DNA from: Bacteroidota bacterium
GTDB lineage: Bacteria > Bacteroidota > Ignavibacteria > UBA10030 > UBA8401
DNA: 60,515 nucleotides
Assembly (NCBI GenBank): GCA_008933835.1
Contig: WBUG01000012.1
Coordinates: 1 to 60,515, forward strand
Direction of reading: 5' to 3'
Part shown: positions 10,167 to 19,218 of the stretch, piece by piece
Layout of the letters: each line of letters opens with the position of its first letter
Numbering within the stretch: the first letter of the stretch is position 1
Program-made: the position numbers and the translations under genes
The notes under the pieces: model-generated
Told to the model about the DNA's origin: nothing
The model's database searches: none
What the model saw: the letters and a program-made list of their open reading frames with translations, nothing else

Positions 10167-11366
10167 ATGAACATCCTCATCGCCGACACGCTGCCGGAAC
10201 ACGCCGTGAAAGGGCTCGAAGCCGCGGGAGCCTCCGTGGACTACCGTCCGAAGACCAAAGCGGAGGAGCTCGCCGGGGTCATCGGCGCGGCGGACGTGCT
10301 CGTGGTCCGTTCCACCGAAGTGCCCGCGGCCGCCATCGCGGCGGGAGCGAAACTGTCGCTCATCATCCGGGCCGGCGCGGGGGTGAACAACATCGACATG
10401 AAGGCGGCCAACGCGCGGGGCATCTACGTCTCGAACTGTCCGGGCAAGAACTCCGTCGCCGTTGCGGAACTGACGATGGGGCTGCTGCTCACCGTCGACC
10501 GGCGCATCCCGGACAACGTGGCCGACCTGCGCGCCGGGAAATGGAACAAGAGCGGATACTCCAAAGCGGACGGCGTGCTCGGCCGTACCATGGGCATCGT
10601 CGGTGTGGGGCAGATCGGGAAGGAGGTCGTCCTCCGTGCGAAAGCGTTCGGACTCAAGGTGAAGGCGTGGTCCCGCTCCCTCACGGATGAGCAGGCGGCG
10701 CTGCTCGGCGTGGAGCGCGCCGAATCGGTCCTGGAGCTGGCGAAGGAGTGCGACATCCTGTCCGTCCATCTCGCCCTGAAGCCCGAAACGAAGAAGATCG
10801 TCTCGAAGGAGGTCATCGCCGCGATGAAGCCGAACGCCATCCTGCTCAACACGTCGCGGTGGGAGACGGTGGACGAGGAGGCGCTGTACGAGGCGGTGAA
10901 GGAGGGGCGCCTCCGCGCGGGACTGGACGTCTTCTCCGGCGAACCGGAGGACAAGAGCTCTCCCTTCACCAACCGGCTCGCCTCGCTGCCGAACGTCTAC
11001 GGTACGCACCACATCGGCGCCTCCACCGAGCAGGCGCAGTACGCCATCGCGGACGAAGTGACGGCCATCGTGAAGCAGTACATCGCCCGGGGGACGGTGC
11101 GCAACTGGGTGAACCGCGCCCGGACGACGGCGGCGTCCTACCAGCTCGTGCTGCGTCACTATGACAAGCCCGGCGTGCTGGCGAACGTCTTCAACGCGCT
11201 CAAGACGGAGAACATCAACATCCAGGATGTGGAGAACATCATCTTCGACGGCAGCGAGACCGCCGTCTGCACCCTCAAGCTCGCAGCGCGCCCGAGCGAC
11301 TACACGCTGCAGTCCATCGCCGCGCGCAGCAGCGAGATCATCCAGGCGAACCTGGTGGCGCTCTGA
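10167..11366 (+). CDS. serA: D-3-phosphoglycerate dehydrogenase-like 2-hydroxyacid dehydrogenase
   Basis: NAD-dependent dehydrogenase, probably the first enzyme of serine synthesis (3-phosphoglycerate to 3-phosphohydroxypyruvate). The ATG is chosen because CAGGAG precedes it by five bases; an open frame extends upstream but has no binding site. It shows the NAD-binding GVGQIG (146-151) and the catalytic set Arg231 (NTSRWE), Glu259 (SGEP) and His282 (HIGAST). Residues ~318-399 form an ACT-like regulatory domain (DKPGVLANVFNALKTENIN). At 399 residues this is the E. coli-like size class. The residues after the catalytic Arg are WETVDE rather than the common GGIVDE, so another 2-hydroxyacid substrate cannot be excluded. 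Confidence 0.82.
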   Translation: MNILIADTLPEHAVKGLEAAGASVDYRPKTKAEELAGVIGAADVLVVRSTEVPAAAIAAGAKLSLIIRAGAGVNNIDMKAANARGIYVSNCPGKNSVAVAELTMGLLLTVDRRIPDNVADLRAGKWNKSGYSKADGVLGRTMGIVGVGQIGKEVVLRAKAFGLKVKAWSRSLTDEQAALLGVERAESVLELAKECDILSVHLALKPETKKIVSKEVIAAMKPNAILLNTSRWETVDEEALYEAVKEGRLRAGLDVFSGEPEDKSSPFTNRLASLPNVYGTHHIGASTEQAQYAIADEVTAIVKQYIARGTVRNWVNRARTTAASYQLVLRHYDKPGVLANVFNALKTENINIQDVENIIFDGSETAVCTLKLAARPSDYTLQSIAARSSEIIQANLVAL

Positions 11367-11487
11367 CCCGGCACCGGTATTCATATCACATTTTCCGTTC
11401 ACCGAACACCGAAGACCTATATCCTAACACCTTTTTCCCCCGGCATCCGAACCCCTGAGCCTCTCCTTCACGGAAAGGACCATGACA

Positions 11488-14130
11488 ATGAACTTCAACA
11501 AATTCACCATCAAATCACAGGAAGCGGTCCAGAACGCACAGGAGATCGCCTCCAGTTACGGCAACCAATCCATCGAACCCGAACACCTGCTCGCGGCGCT
11601 CGTGCAGGACGCGCAGGGGACCGTCACGCCCATCCTCCAGAAGCTCGGCGCGAACGTCAACTACATCAAGATCAAGATGAACGACGCGGTGGAGAAGCTC
11701 CCGAAGGTGAGCGGCTCGCAGCAGTACGCCTCCACCGCGCTGCAGAAGGTGTTCGAAGCGGCCCGGAAGGATGCGGAGAACCTGAAGGACGAGTACATCA
11801 GCACGGAGCATCTGCTGCTGGCGCTGCTCGACCAGAAGGGGAACGCGGGCGTGAAGCTGCTGCTGGACCAGGGGGTGACCAAGGAGGGGGTGCTCAAGGC
11901 GCTGAAAGAGGTGCGCGGTTCGCAGCGGGTGACGGACCAGAATCCCGAAGACAAGTACCAGTCGCTGCAGAAGTTCGGACGTGACCTGAACGACCTGGCG
12001 CGGAAGGGGAAACTGGATCCGGTCATCGGCCGCGAGGAGGAGATCCGGCGCGTGCTGCAGGTCCTCTCGCGCCGGACGAAGAACAATCCGGTCCTCATCG
12101 GCGAACCGGGGGTGGGCAAGACCGCCATCGCCGAAGGGCTGGCGCACCGCATCATCGAAGGGGACGTGCCGGAGAACCTGAAGAGCAAGCGCATCGTGGC
12201 GCTGGACATGGCGGCGATGATCGCCGGCGCCTCGTTCCGCGGCCAGTTCGAGGAGCGGCTCAAGGCGGTGCTGAAGGAGGTGGAGAACTCCAACGGCGAG
12301 ATCATCCTCTTCATCGACGAACTGCACACCCTCGTCGGCGCCGGCGCCGCCCAGGGGGCGGTGGACGCCGCCAACATGCTCAAGCCGGCCCTCGCCCGCG
12401 GCGACCTGCGCGCCATCGGCGCCACCACGCTCGACGAGTACCACAAGTACATCGAGAAGGACCCCGCGCTCGAACGGCGCTTCCAGCCGGTGCACGTGGA
12501 CGAACCGACGGTGGAGGACACCATCTCCATCCTGCGCGGCATCGCTGAGCGCTACGAAGTGCACCACGGCGTCCGCATCACGGACGGCGCCATCATCGCC
12601 GCGGCCCAGCTGAGCCACCGCTACATCTCGGACCGGTTCCTTCCCGACAAGGCCATCGACCTGGTGGACGAGGCCGCCTCCAAGCTCCGCATCGAGATCG
12701 ACTCGATGCCCGAGGAGCTGGACGACATCGAACGGAAGGTGAAGCAGCTCGAGATCGAACGCGAGGCGGTGAAGCGCGAGCGCAGCGCCGACTACGCCGA
12801 TGAGCACGACCGCCAGGCCATCGCCCTCCGGCTGACCGAGGTGGAACGCGCGCTGGCGGAACTGAACCAGGTTCGGGCCGGACTGAAGACCCACTGGGAG
12901 AACGAGAAGAGCCTCATCCAGTCCATCCGCTCCATGAAGGAGGAGATCGAGAACGTGAAGCACGAGGCGGAGAAGCGGGAGCGCGAAGGGGACCTCGGCA
13001 AGGTGGCCGAGCTCCGCTACGGCACCCTCGCCACGCTCGAGAAGCGCCTGAAGGAGGCGACCGCGAAGCTCTCCGACCTGCAGCAGGACCGGAAGATGCT
13101 CAAGGAGGAGGTGGACGCCGAGGACATCGCCGAGATCGTGGCGAAGTGGACCGGCATCCCGGTCGCCCGCATGCTCGAGAGCGAACGGACGAAACTGCTC
13201 CATCTCGAGGAGAAGGTCCACGAGCGGATGGTGAACCAGGAGGAGGCGGTGCGGGCCGTGGCGGACGCCATCCGGCGGAGCCGCGCGGGACTGCAGGACG
13301 AGAAGAAACCGATCGGCTCGTTCATCTTTCTCGGCACCACCGGTGTCGGGAAGACCGAACTGGCGCGGTCGCTGGCCGAACTCCTCTTCAACGACGAGAA
13401 CGCCATGGTGCGCATCGACATGAGCGAGTACATGGAGAAGTTCTCCGTGTCGCGCCTCATCGGCGCGCCGCCGGGGTACGTCGGCTACGAGGAGGGGGGA
13501 CAGCTCACCGAAGCGGTGCGGCGGAAGCCGTACTCGGTGGTGCTGCTGGACGAGATCGAGAAGGCGCATCCCGAGGTCTTCAACGTGCTGCTGCAGCTGC
13601 TGGACGAGGGACGGCTGACCGATTCCCAGGGACGTACGGTGAACTTCAAGAACACCATCGTCATCATGACCTCCAACCTCGGCTCCCAACTCATCCAGGA
13701 ACGGATGGAACGGATGCAGACCGATGCGGAATGGGAGGAGGCGGCCGGGGACCTGCGTTCGCAGCTCAACGCGCTGCTGCGGCAGACCATCCGGCCGGAG
13801 TTCCTTAACCGGGTGGACGAGATCATCCTCTTCAAGCCCCTCACGCGGGACGACATCCGCAAGGTGATCGACATCCAGCTGCGGCGCGTCGACGCGCTGC
13901 TGGCGGCGAAGGAGGTGCGGCTGGTGGTGACCGACGAGGCGAAGGAGTGGATCGCGCGGCTGGGGTACGATCCGCAGTACGGCGCGCGGCCGCTCAAGCG
14001 GGTCATCCAGAAGCACATCACCAATGCCCTCTCCGAAAAGCTCCTCGCCGGCGAGATCGGCGAGAAGGATGCGGTCGAGCTCGGCATGGAGGGGGAAGGG
14101 CAGTTCGTCTTCCGGCGCCTTACGGCGTAA
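11488..14130 (+). CDS. clpB: ATP-dependent chaperone ClpB (disaggregase)
   Basis: Hexameric AAA+ disaggregase that threads aggregated proteins and works with DnaK. In order: Clp N-domain (about 1-145), first AAA+ module with Walker A GEPGVGKT (205-212), the coiled-coil middle domain (about 395-525) that defines ClpB against ClpA/ClpC, second AAA+ module with GTTGVGKT (616-623), and C-terminal D2-small domain. The length is 880 residues. Two in-frame ATGs lie six bases apart; the second is preferred because the GGAAAGGA site is then eight bases away rather than two. It stands alone between serA and a convergent gene. Confidence 0.98.
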   Translation: MNFNKFTIKSQEAVQNAQEIASSYGNQSIEPEHLLAALVQDAQGTVTPILQKLGANVNYIKIKMNDAVEKLPKVSGSQQYASTALQKVFEAARKDAENLKDEYISTEHLLLALLDQKGNAGVKLLLDQGVTKEGVLKALKEVRGSQRVTDQNPEDKYQSLQKFGRDLNDLARKGKLDPVIGREEEIRRVLQVLSRRTKNNPVLIGEPGVGKTAIAEGLAHRIIEGDVPENLKSKRIVALDMAAMIAGASFRGQFEERLKAVLKEVENSNGEIILFIDELHTLVGAGAAQGAVDAANMLKPALARGDLRAIGATTLDEYHKYIEKDPALERRFQPVHVDEPTVEDTISILRGIAERYEVHHGVRITDGAIIAAAQLSHRYISDRFLPDKAIDLVDEAASKLRIEIDSMPEELDDIERKVKQLEIEREAVKRERSADYADEHDRQAIALRLTEVERALAELNQVRAGLKTHWENEKSLIQSIRSMKEEIENVKHEAEKREREGDLGKVAELRYGTLATLEKRLKEATAKLSDLQQDRKMLKEEVDAEDIAEIVAKWTGIPVARMLESERTKLLHLEEKVHERMVNQEEAVRAVADAIRRSRAGLQDEKKPIGSFIFLGTTGVGKTELARSLAELLFNDENAMVRIDMSEYMEKFSVSRLIGAPPGYVGYEEGGQLTEAVRRKPYSVVLLDEIEKAHPEVFNVLLQLLDEGRLTDSQGRTVNFKNTIVIMTSNLGSQLIQERMERMQTDAEWEEAAGDLRSQLNALLRQTIRPEFLNRVDEIILFKPLTRDDIRKVIDIQLRRVDALLAAKEVRLVVTDEAKEWIARLGYDPQYGARPLKRVIQKHITNALSEKLLAGEIGEKDAVELGMEGEGQFVFRRLTA

Positions 14131-14161
14131 CGCCGGTCGTACAGCGGAACGGAGAGCGGCG

Positions 14162-15718
14162 TCAGAGCACCATGGCGCCGCTCTTCTGTTTGTACCGGAT
14201 CTCGTACAGGTCGGTCCGGCGGTCGTGCCAGTTCAGCACGCTGCCGGTCTGCCGGTGCCGCTTGAGCAGTTCCAGGTCCACGTCGTCCACGATCACCATC
14301 TCGGTGTTCGGCGTCGCTTCGGACTGGATGGCGTCGCGCGAGAAGGGGATGTCCGACGGCGAGAAGATGGCGGACTGTGCGTAGTGCACGTCCAGGTTCT
14401 CGACCGCCGGCAGGTTCCCCACGCCGCCGGCGATGACGACGTACACGTGGTTCTCGACGCAGCGCGCCTGGGCGCAGTAGCGCACCCGCAGGTACGCGAA
14501 GCGTTCGTCGGTGCAGAACGGGACGAAGATCATCTGCGCCCCTTTCTCCACCGCGATGCGGGTCAGTTCGGGGAACTCGATGTCATAGCAGATCTGCACC
14601 GACACCTTCCCCTTGTCCGTCTCGAACACCTCCACCGTGTTCCCCGGTTTCACCCCCCACCACCGCCGCTCGTTCGGCGTCACATGCAGTTTGTACTGCT
14701 TGCCGAGCGTGCCGTCCCGCCGGAACAGGTACGAGATGTTGAAGAGGTCGTCCCCCTCCAGCGTGAAATGCGAGCCGCCGACGATGTTGATGTCGTACTT
14801 CACCGCCAGCTGCCGGAAGAGTTCCAGGTACCGCGGCGTGAACTGCGAGAGGGCGCGCACCGCCTTCCCCGGCCGTTCGGTGGGGAGGAAGGAGAGGAGC
14901 TGCGTGGTGAAGATCTCCGGAAAGACGACGAAGTCGCTCCGGTAGTCGGCCGCCACGTCCACGAAGTACTCGCACTGACGTGCGAAGTCTTCGAACGAGG
15001 AGATCATCCGCATCTGGTACTGCACGGCGCAGACCCGCGCCGGACGGGCGGGGAGGAAGACCCGCGACGTGTCCGGCACGTAGTCCAGGTTGGTCCACTC
15101 CAGGAAGGTCGCATAGCCTTTCGATTCCCCGTCCGACGTCAGGTAGTCGGGTATGAGCCGTTTAAGGACGAACCCGTTCGAGAGTTGCGTGGTCAGCACC
15201 GGGTCCGTCAGCGTCTTGTTCGTCACTTTCTCCACGTACTCCCGTGCGGTCATCTCGGCGGAATGCTTCCCGTACCCCGGTATCCGGCCGCCGAGGATGA
15301 TGCGCATGAGGTTGAACTTCCGCGCAAGGGCCTTGCGGGCGCCGTACAGCCGCCGCGCCAGCCGCATCCCGCGGTACTCCGGGTCCACCATGATCTCGAT
15401 GCCGTAGAGCGTGTTCCCCGCGGGGTTGTGGTTGCGGATGAACCCGTTGTCCGCGATCTCCTTCCAGCTGTGCCACTCCGAATAGAGCGAGAAGTCGAGG
15501 ATGAGGCTGCTGCTGGAGGCGACGATCTTCCCTTCGTACTCCACGCAGATCTGTCCTTCGGGAAAGTGCGTCAGCTGGCTCTCCAGCTGTGCCTGTGACC
15601 ACACCGCCATGCCGGGGAAGCACTTCAGCTGCAGTGCGGTGATGCGGTCGTAGTCCGTCAGCGCGATGGGCCGGACGATGATGTTCTTTTCGAAGTCCTT
15701 CAGTTCGATCGGTTCCAT
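14162..15718 (-). CDS. Bifunctional GNAT acetyltransferase / carbon-nitrogen hydrolase
   Basis: Two-domain cytoplasmic protein of 518 residues. The N-terminal GNAT domain (about 12-205) has an acetyl-CoA loop around [13 protein letters not shown] (112-124). The C-terminal nitrilase-superfamily domain (about 225-500) shows the full catalytic triad: Glu268 in VVFPEIF, Lys343 in KQYKLHVTP and Cys377 in [11 protein letters not shown]. The fusion is widespread, including in Bacteroidota, but its substrates are not established; amide hydrolysis plus N-acetylation of a small amine is the natural guess. It has its own promoter and an AAGGAG site six bases before the start, and diverges from the operon to its right. 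Confidence 0.9.
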   Translation of the reverse strand: MEPIELKDFEKNIIVRPIALTDYDRITALQLKCFPGMAVWSQAQLESQLTHFPEGQICVEYEGKIVASSSSLILDFSLYSEWHSWKEIADNGFIRNHNPAGNTLYGIEIMVDPEYRGMRLARRLYGARKALARKFNLMRIILGGRIPGYGKHSAEMTAREYVEKVTNKTLTDPVLTTQLSNGFVLKRLIPDYLTSDGESKGYATFLEWTNLDYVPDTSRVFLPARPARVCAVQYQMRMISSFEDFARQCEYFVDVAADYRSDFVVFPEIFTTQLLSFLPTERPGKAVRALSQFTPRYLELFRQLAVKYDINIVGGSHFTLEGDDLFNISYLFRRDGTLGKQYKLHVTPNERRWWGVKPGNTVEVFETDKGKVSVQICYDIEFPELTRIAVEKGAQMIFVPFCTDERFAYLRVRYCAQARCVENHVYVVIAGGVGNLPAVENLDVHYAQSAIFSPSDIPFSRDAIQSEATPNTEMVIVDDVDLELLKRHRQTGSVLNWHDRRTDLYEIRYKQKSGAMVL

Positions 15719-15752
15719 GACGGGCTCCTTCGATGGTGAGTATCCTCTTTAT

Positions 15753-15780
15753 AGTGTAGCAAATCCGCGTTGAATGTCAA
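15753..15780 (-). promoter_or_regulatory. Predicted sigma-70 promoter of the GNAT/nitrilase gene
   Basis: On the minus strand a perfect TTGACA -35 box and TACACT -10 box are separated by 16 bases, about 35 bases before the start codon. This is an E. coli-like promoter rather than the TTTG/TAnnTTTG type of Bacteroidia. Confidence 0.65.
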
Positions 15781-15858
15781 GGTTTTCACGGTTGCTTTCC
15801 CTTCATCTTCTTTTTACATTACTCCGGCACCAACACCACCATCTAATCGCGTCAACCA

Positions 15859-17325
15859 ATGAGTTCCATCACCGTCCTCCTTCCGCACAGCACGGAAGGA
15901 TACTACAATCAGACACTGTCCCAGTTCACCGCTTCACCCCTCGTGGCGAAGGTCGTCGTCGCGCACGGCGGCGGCGTCACCGTCGCCGAACCGAAATGCG
16001 CCGGCATCACCGTCGCCTCATTGACGTCGGGCAAGACCCTCAATGCCGTGCTCTCCGCGGTGAAGACGGACTATCTCCTTTTCGTCACGCAGGCGCAGTC
16101 CATCACCCTCAATCAGGCCGCGCTCGAACGCTTCGTGCAGGTGGCCGGCGACACCGGAGCGGGGATGGTCTATTCGGACTTCTATGAGGTGAAAGAGGGG
16201 AAACGTTCCGAGCATCCGCTGATCGAGCATCAGCTCGGCTCGGTCCGCGATAACTTCGATTTCGGCGCGCTCCTCTTCTTCGACATGAGGTCGGTGAAGA
16301 AGGCGCTGAAGAAGTTCGGGAAGGTGGACGCGGTGGAGCGGGCGGGACTCTACGACCTGCGGCTGAAGGTGTCCGTCGAGCATGCGCTGTTCCATCTGCA
16401 GGAGTATCTCTATACCAAGACCGAATCGGACGTGCGCAAGAGCGGTGAGAAGCTGTTCGACTACGTGGACCCGCGGAACCGCCAGGTGCAGGTCGAACTG
16501 GAGAAGGTGGCGACGAAGCACCTCAAGAACATCGGCGCCTACCTGAAACCCTCCTTCGCCAAGGTGCCGGTCTCGAAGCATCCCTTCCCGGTGGAGGCGA
16601 GCGTCATCATCCCCGTCCGCAACCGCGAACGGACCGTCGGCGAGGCGGTGACGAGCGTGCTGGCGCAGAAGACCGATTTCCCCTTCAACATCATCGTGGT
16701 GGACAATCACTCCACCGACCGGACGACGGAGATCCTCCGCGCGTTGGCGGCGCAGGACCCCCGCGTGAAGCACATCGTCCCGGACCGGCACGACCTCGGC
16801 ATCGGCGGATGCTGGAACGAGGCGGTCCTGTCCGACCAGTGCGGCCGGTACGCCGTGCAGCTCGATTCGGACGACCTGTACTCCGGCCCGGACACCCTGC
16901 AGCGGATCGTGACCGTGTTCCGGAAGGAGAAGGTGGCGATGGTGATCGGTTCGTACACGCTGGTGAACGCCGACCTGCAGCCCATTCCGCCCGGCCTCAT
17001 CGACCATAAGGAATGGACCCCGGCGAACGGCCGGAACAACGCGCTCCGCATCAACGGACTCGGCGCGCCGCGCGCCTTCGACACCGCGCTGCTGCGCACC
17101 ATCCTGCTGCCGAACACGAGCTACGGCGAGGACTACGCGGTGGCGCTGCGCCTGTCCCGCCGGTACCAGATCGGACGCATCTACGAATCGCTCTACCACT
17201 GCCGGCGGTGGGAGGGGAACACCGATGCGGCGCTCCCCATCGAGAAGATCAACCGGAACGACCTGTACAAGGACGCCGTGCGCACCATCGAGATCCGCGC
17301 GCGGCAGCGGATGAACCGGCGATGA
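15859..17325 (+). CDS. Tandem glycosyltransferase family 2 protein
   Basis: A 488-residue cytoplasmic or membrane-associated protein with two GT2-like halves. The C-terminal half is a clear GT-A domain, starting near residue 245 with [18 protein letters not shown] and carrying the nucleotide-sugar/metal motif DSDD (336-339). The N-terminal half (1-200) has a weaker GT2 pattern: VLLPHS at the start and YSDFYE at 105-110. No transmembrane segment is evident, so it is not a typical lipid-linked polymerase. It is the first gene of the run of overlapping genes leading to the wall-salvage functions; the lipoprotein gene begins inside its stop codon (ATGA). Donor and acceptor are unknown. Confidence 0.8.
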   Translation: MSSITVLLPHSTEGYYNQTLSQFTASPLVAKVVVAHGGGVTVAEPKCAGITVASLTSGKTLNAVLSAVKTDYLLFVTQAQSITLNQAALERFVQVAGDTGAGMVYSDFYEVKEGKRSEHPLIEHQLGSVRDNFDFGALLFFDMRSVKKALKKFGKVDAVERAGLYDLRLKVSVEHALFHLQEYLYTKTESDVRKSGEKLFDYVDPRNRQVQVELEKVATKHLKNIGAYLKPSFAKVPVSKHPFPVEASVIIPVRNRERTVGEAVTSVLAQKTDFPFNIIVVDNHSTDRTTEILRALAAQDPRVKHIVPDRHDLGIGGCWNEAVLSDQCGRYAVQLDSDDLYSGPDTLQRIVTVFRKEKVAMVIGSYTLVNADLQPIPPGLIDHKEWTPANGRNNALRINGLGAPRAFDTALLRTILLPNTSYGEDYAVALRLSRRYQIGRIYESLYHCRRWEGNTDAALPIEKINRNDLYKDAVRTIEIRARQRMNRR

Positions 17326-17702
17326 CACGGACGGCGGCCGCGGCGTTGCTGCTGCTTGTCGCCGCCGGATGCGACTTCTTCGGGCCGGACGAAACGCTCA
17401 ACGACCAGCTGGCGCCGGCGGACCGCATCCGCATCGACTCGGTGACGAACCTGACCGCCGCCGTCACCGTCTTCTCGGTCTGTCCGGACCCGTGCTGGCT
17501 CTACAGCCGCTCCGTCTCGTCGCAGGAGGACAAGGCCATCACGATGACGTTCTACAAGGTGCGCAAGGAGAACGCCTCCTGTCCGGACGTGCTGACGGAC
17601 CTCGCCATCCCAGTGAAAGTGACGGTGCAGAGCGCGGGCAGCTATACGCTCCGGTTCACCCGCTCCGCGACGGCGACGCTCGATACGACCATCACCTTCT
17701 AA
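17322..17702 (+). CDS. Small hypothetical lipoprotein
   Basis: A 126-residue protein starting with a lipoprotein signal peptide: [17 protein letters not shown], cleaved before Cys17. The mature part (about 110 residues) is rich in Ser/Thr and alternating hydrophobic residues, suggesting a small beta-sandwich domain. It contains a CPDPC motif and one further cysteine that could form a disulfide. No known domain recognised. It overlaps the glycosyltransferase by four bases and the next gene by one, so it is translated within the operon. A periplasmic or outer-membrane role linked to envelope glycan handling is only inferred from the context. Confidence 0.75.
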   Translation: MTRTAAAALLLLVAAGCDFFGPDETLNDQLAPADRIRIDSVTNLTAAVTVFSVCPDPCWLYSRSVSSQEDKAITMTFYKVRKENASCPDVLTDLAIPVKVTVQSAGSYTLRFTRSATATLDTTITF

Positions 17703-18211
17703 TGGCCACTAAGCCCACATACCGCGAATCGAACCCGGACGACACCTCCGCCATCCAGAACGTGCTCTTCAACACGTGGGTCGCGTCGTACGCGGACTTC
17801 ATCCCGATGTCGGACATCCAGTGGTACTTCAACAACTACTACTCGGACATCAACTTCGCGCGCCTGTTCGACGACCCGGACACCTGGCATTTCGTGGCGG
17901 TGCTCAAGGAGCATACGGTCGGATACGCCCGGGCGAAGCGGAACCGGGAGCAGGAACGCTTCTACCTCGAGTCCCTCTACGTCCTGCCCGAGTTCCAGGG
18001 ACGCGGCATCGGCACCGACCTCCTCCGCATCGTCGAGAAGAAGGCGCTGGAGCACGGACACACCGACGTCTGGCTCGGCGTGATGGTGCAGAACATCCCG
18101 TCGCTCGAGTGGTACAAGAAGCTCGGCTTCACCTTCGTGGAGGAATCCCCCTTCCAGATGGGCAAGACCTCCGTGAACCATCTCATCGGTTACCGTACCA
18201 TCGCACCGTGA
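17702..18211 (+). CDS. GNAT family N-acetyltransferase
   Basis: Acetyl-CoA-dependent N-acetyltransferase of 169 residues. Motif A is clear: LESLYVLPEFQGRGIG (89-104), with the Q/R-x-x-G-x-G pyrophosphate loop. The C-terminal NIPSLEWYKKLGF (131-143) is the usual motif B. Overall layout resembles the PaiA/polyamine-acetyltransferase group, but the substrate is unknown. The ATG overlaps the lipoprotein stop by one base and the stop overlaps the next ATG by one base. In this operon, acetylation of an amino sugar or of a peptide amine released from the wall would make sense, but the sequence does not show it. Confidence 0.85.
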   Translation: MATKPTYRESNPDDTSAIQNVLFNTWVASYADFIPMSDIQWYFNNYYSDINFARLFDDPDTWHFVAVLKEHTVGYARAKRNREQERFYLESLYVLPEFQGRGIGTDLLRIVEKKALEHGHTDVWLGVMVQNIPSLEWYKKLGFTFVEESPFQMGKTSVNHLIGYRTIAP

Positions 18212-19218
18212 TGCCGACCCCGAACGCTGCCGCCGAACTCCCGCCGCACACCGTGGCGGCCCTCCATCCGGACGGCCGCGGTTCGTCCCTGTCGTCCCTC
18301 TCCCGCGAACTCTATCGCCGTCAATGTCTCGACTGGCCGATGATGGCCGCGGGCGCGGAGGCGCTGAACGCGGTACAGGTGCGGAGCGTGGCGGTGGGAC
18401 CGTACGACGTGCGGCTCCAGTTCAATCCGAAACGCATCGTGAGCACCGGCGCGAAGGTCGACGCCGCCTCCATCCGCGAGCGGCGCTGCTTCCTCTGCGC
18501 CGCGCATCTCCCCGCCGAACAGCGCGGCGTGCTCGCGTACGGTTCGTTCCTCGTGCTCTGCAACCCGATGCCCATCTTCCGCGAGCACTTCACCATCGCG
18601 CACGTCCGCCACATCCCGCAGTCCATCGAAGAGAACATCCTGCCGTTCCTCGACCTGGCGAAGGACCTCGCCGGTTCGCACGCGGTGTTCTACAACGGAC
18701 CGAAATGCGGCGCCTCGGCGCCGGACCATATGCACTTCCAGGCGAGCCCGGCCGGCAGCATCCCGGCGGAGCGCGACGCCGCCGATCCCGCGCGCCGCGT
18801 GCAGCGCGCCATCCGGGGCGGGCTCACGGTCTCGACCCTGAAGGAGTACGGCCGGGGGGTGATCGTGCTGGAGAGCGCGTCGCGGCAGGAGACCGAGCTC
18901 GGATTCCTCCGGCTCTGCGCGGCCATGCGGCGCGCCTTCGGCACGGAGGACGAACCGATGCTCAACGCCATCGCGGTGTGGGACGGCGGCCGATGGCGCG
19001 TCATCGTCATCCCACGCACCAAGCACCGTCCCGCCGCGTACTTCCGCGAGGGGGAGGACCAGGTGCTCATCAGTCCCGCCGCGGTGGACATCGGCGGGCT
19101 CATCGTCACGCCGGCGGAACGCGACTTCCGGCGGACCGATGCGGCGCTCGTGGAGGAGATCTTCCGCGAGGTCTCCGTCTCCGACGACATCCTGAACGAC
19201 ATCATCGGGCGACTATGA
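18211..19218 (+). CDS. DUF4922-type GalT-like nucleotidyltransferase/phosphorylase
   Basis: A 335-residue cytoplasmic protein belonging, by motif, to the GalT branch of the HIT superfamily. Visible are a CFLC zinc pair (Cys93, Cys96), a histidine-rich strand region EHFTIAHVRHIP, and H173-M-H175-F-Q177. The last reproduces the GalT H-x-H-x-Q signature, in which the first His binds metal and the second is the nucleotidylated nucleophile. In galactose-1-phosphate uridylyltransferase this set supports NMP transfer to a sugar phosphate. The resemblance to DUF4922 is recalled, not searched. Placed next to a sugar-kinase gene and AmpG, it could convert a recovered wall-sugar 1-phosphate into a nucleotide sugar, or phosphorolyse a nucleotide sugar. 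Substrate unproven. Confidence 0.75.
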   Translation: MPTPNAAAELPPHTVAALHPDGRGSSLSSLSRELYRRQCLDWPMMAAGAEALNAVQVRSVAVGPYDVRLQFNPKRIVSTGAKVDAASIRERRCFLCAAHLPAEQRGVLAYGSFLVLCNPMPIFREHFTIAHVRHIPQSIEENILPFLDLAKDLAGSHAVFYNGPKCGASAPDHMHFQASPAGSIPAERDAADPARRVQRAIRGGLTVSTLKEYGRGVIVLESASRQETELGFLRLCAAMRRAFGTEDEPMLNAIAVWDGGRWRVIVIPRTKHRPAAYFREGEDQVLISPAAVDIGGLIVTPAERDFRRTDAALVEEIFREVSVSDDILNDIIGRL

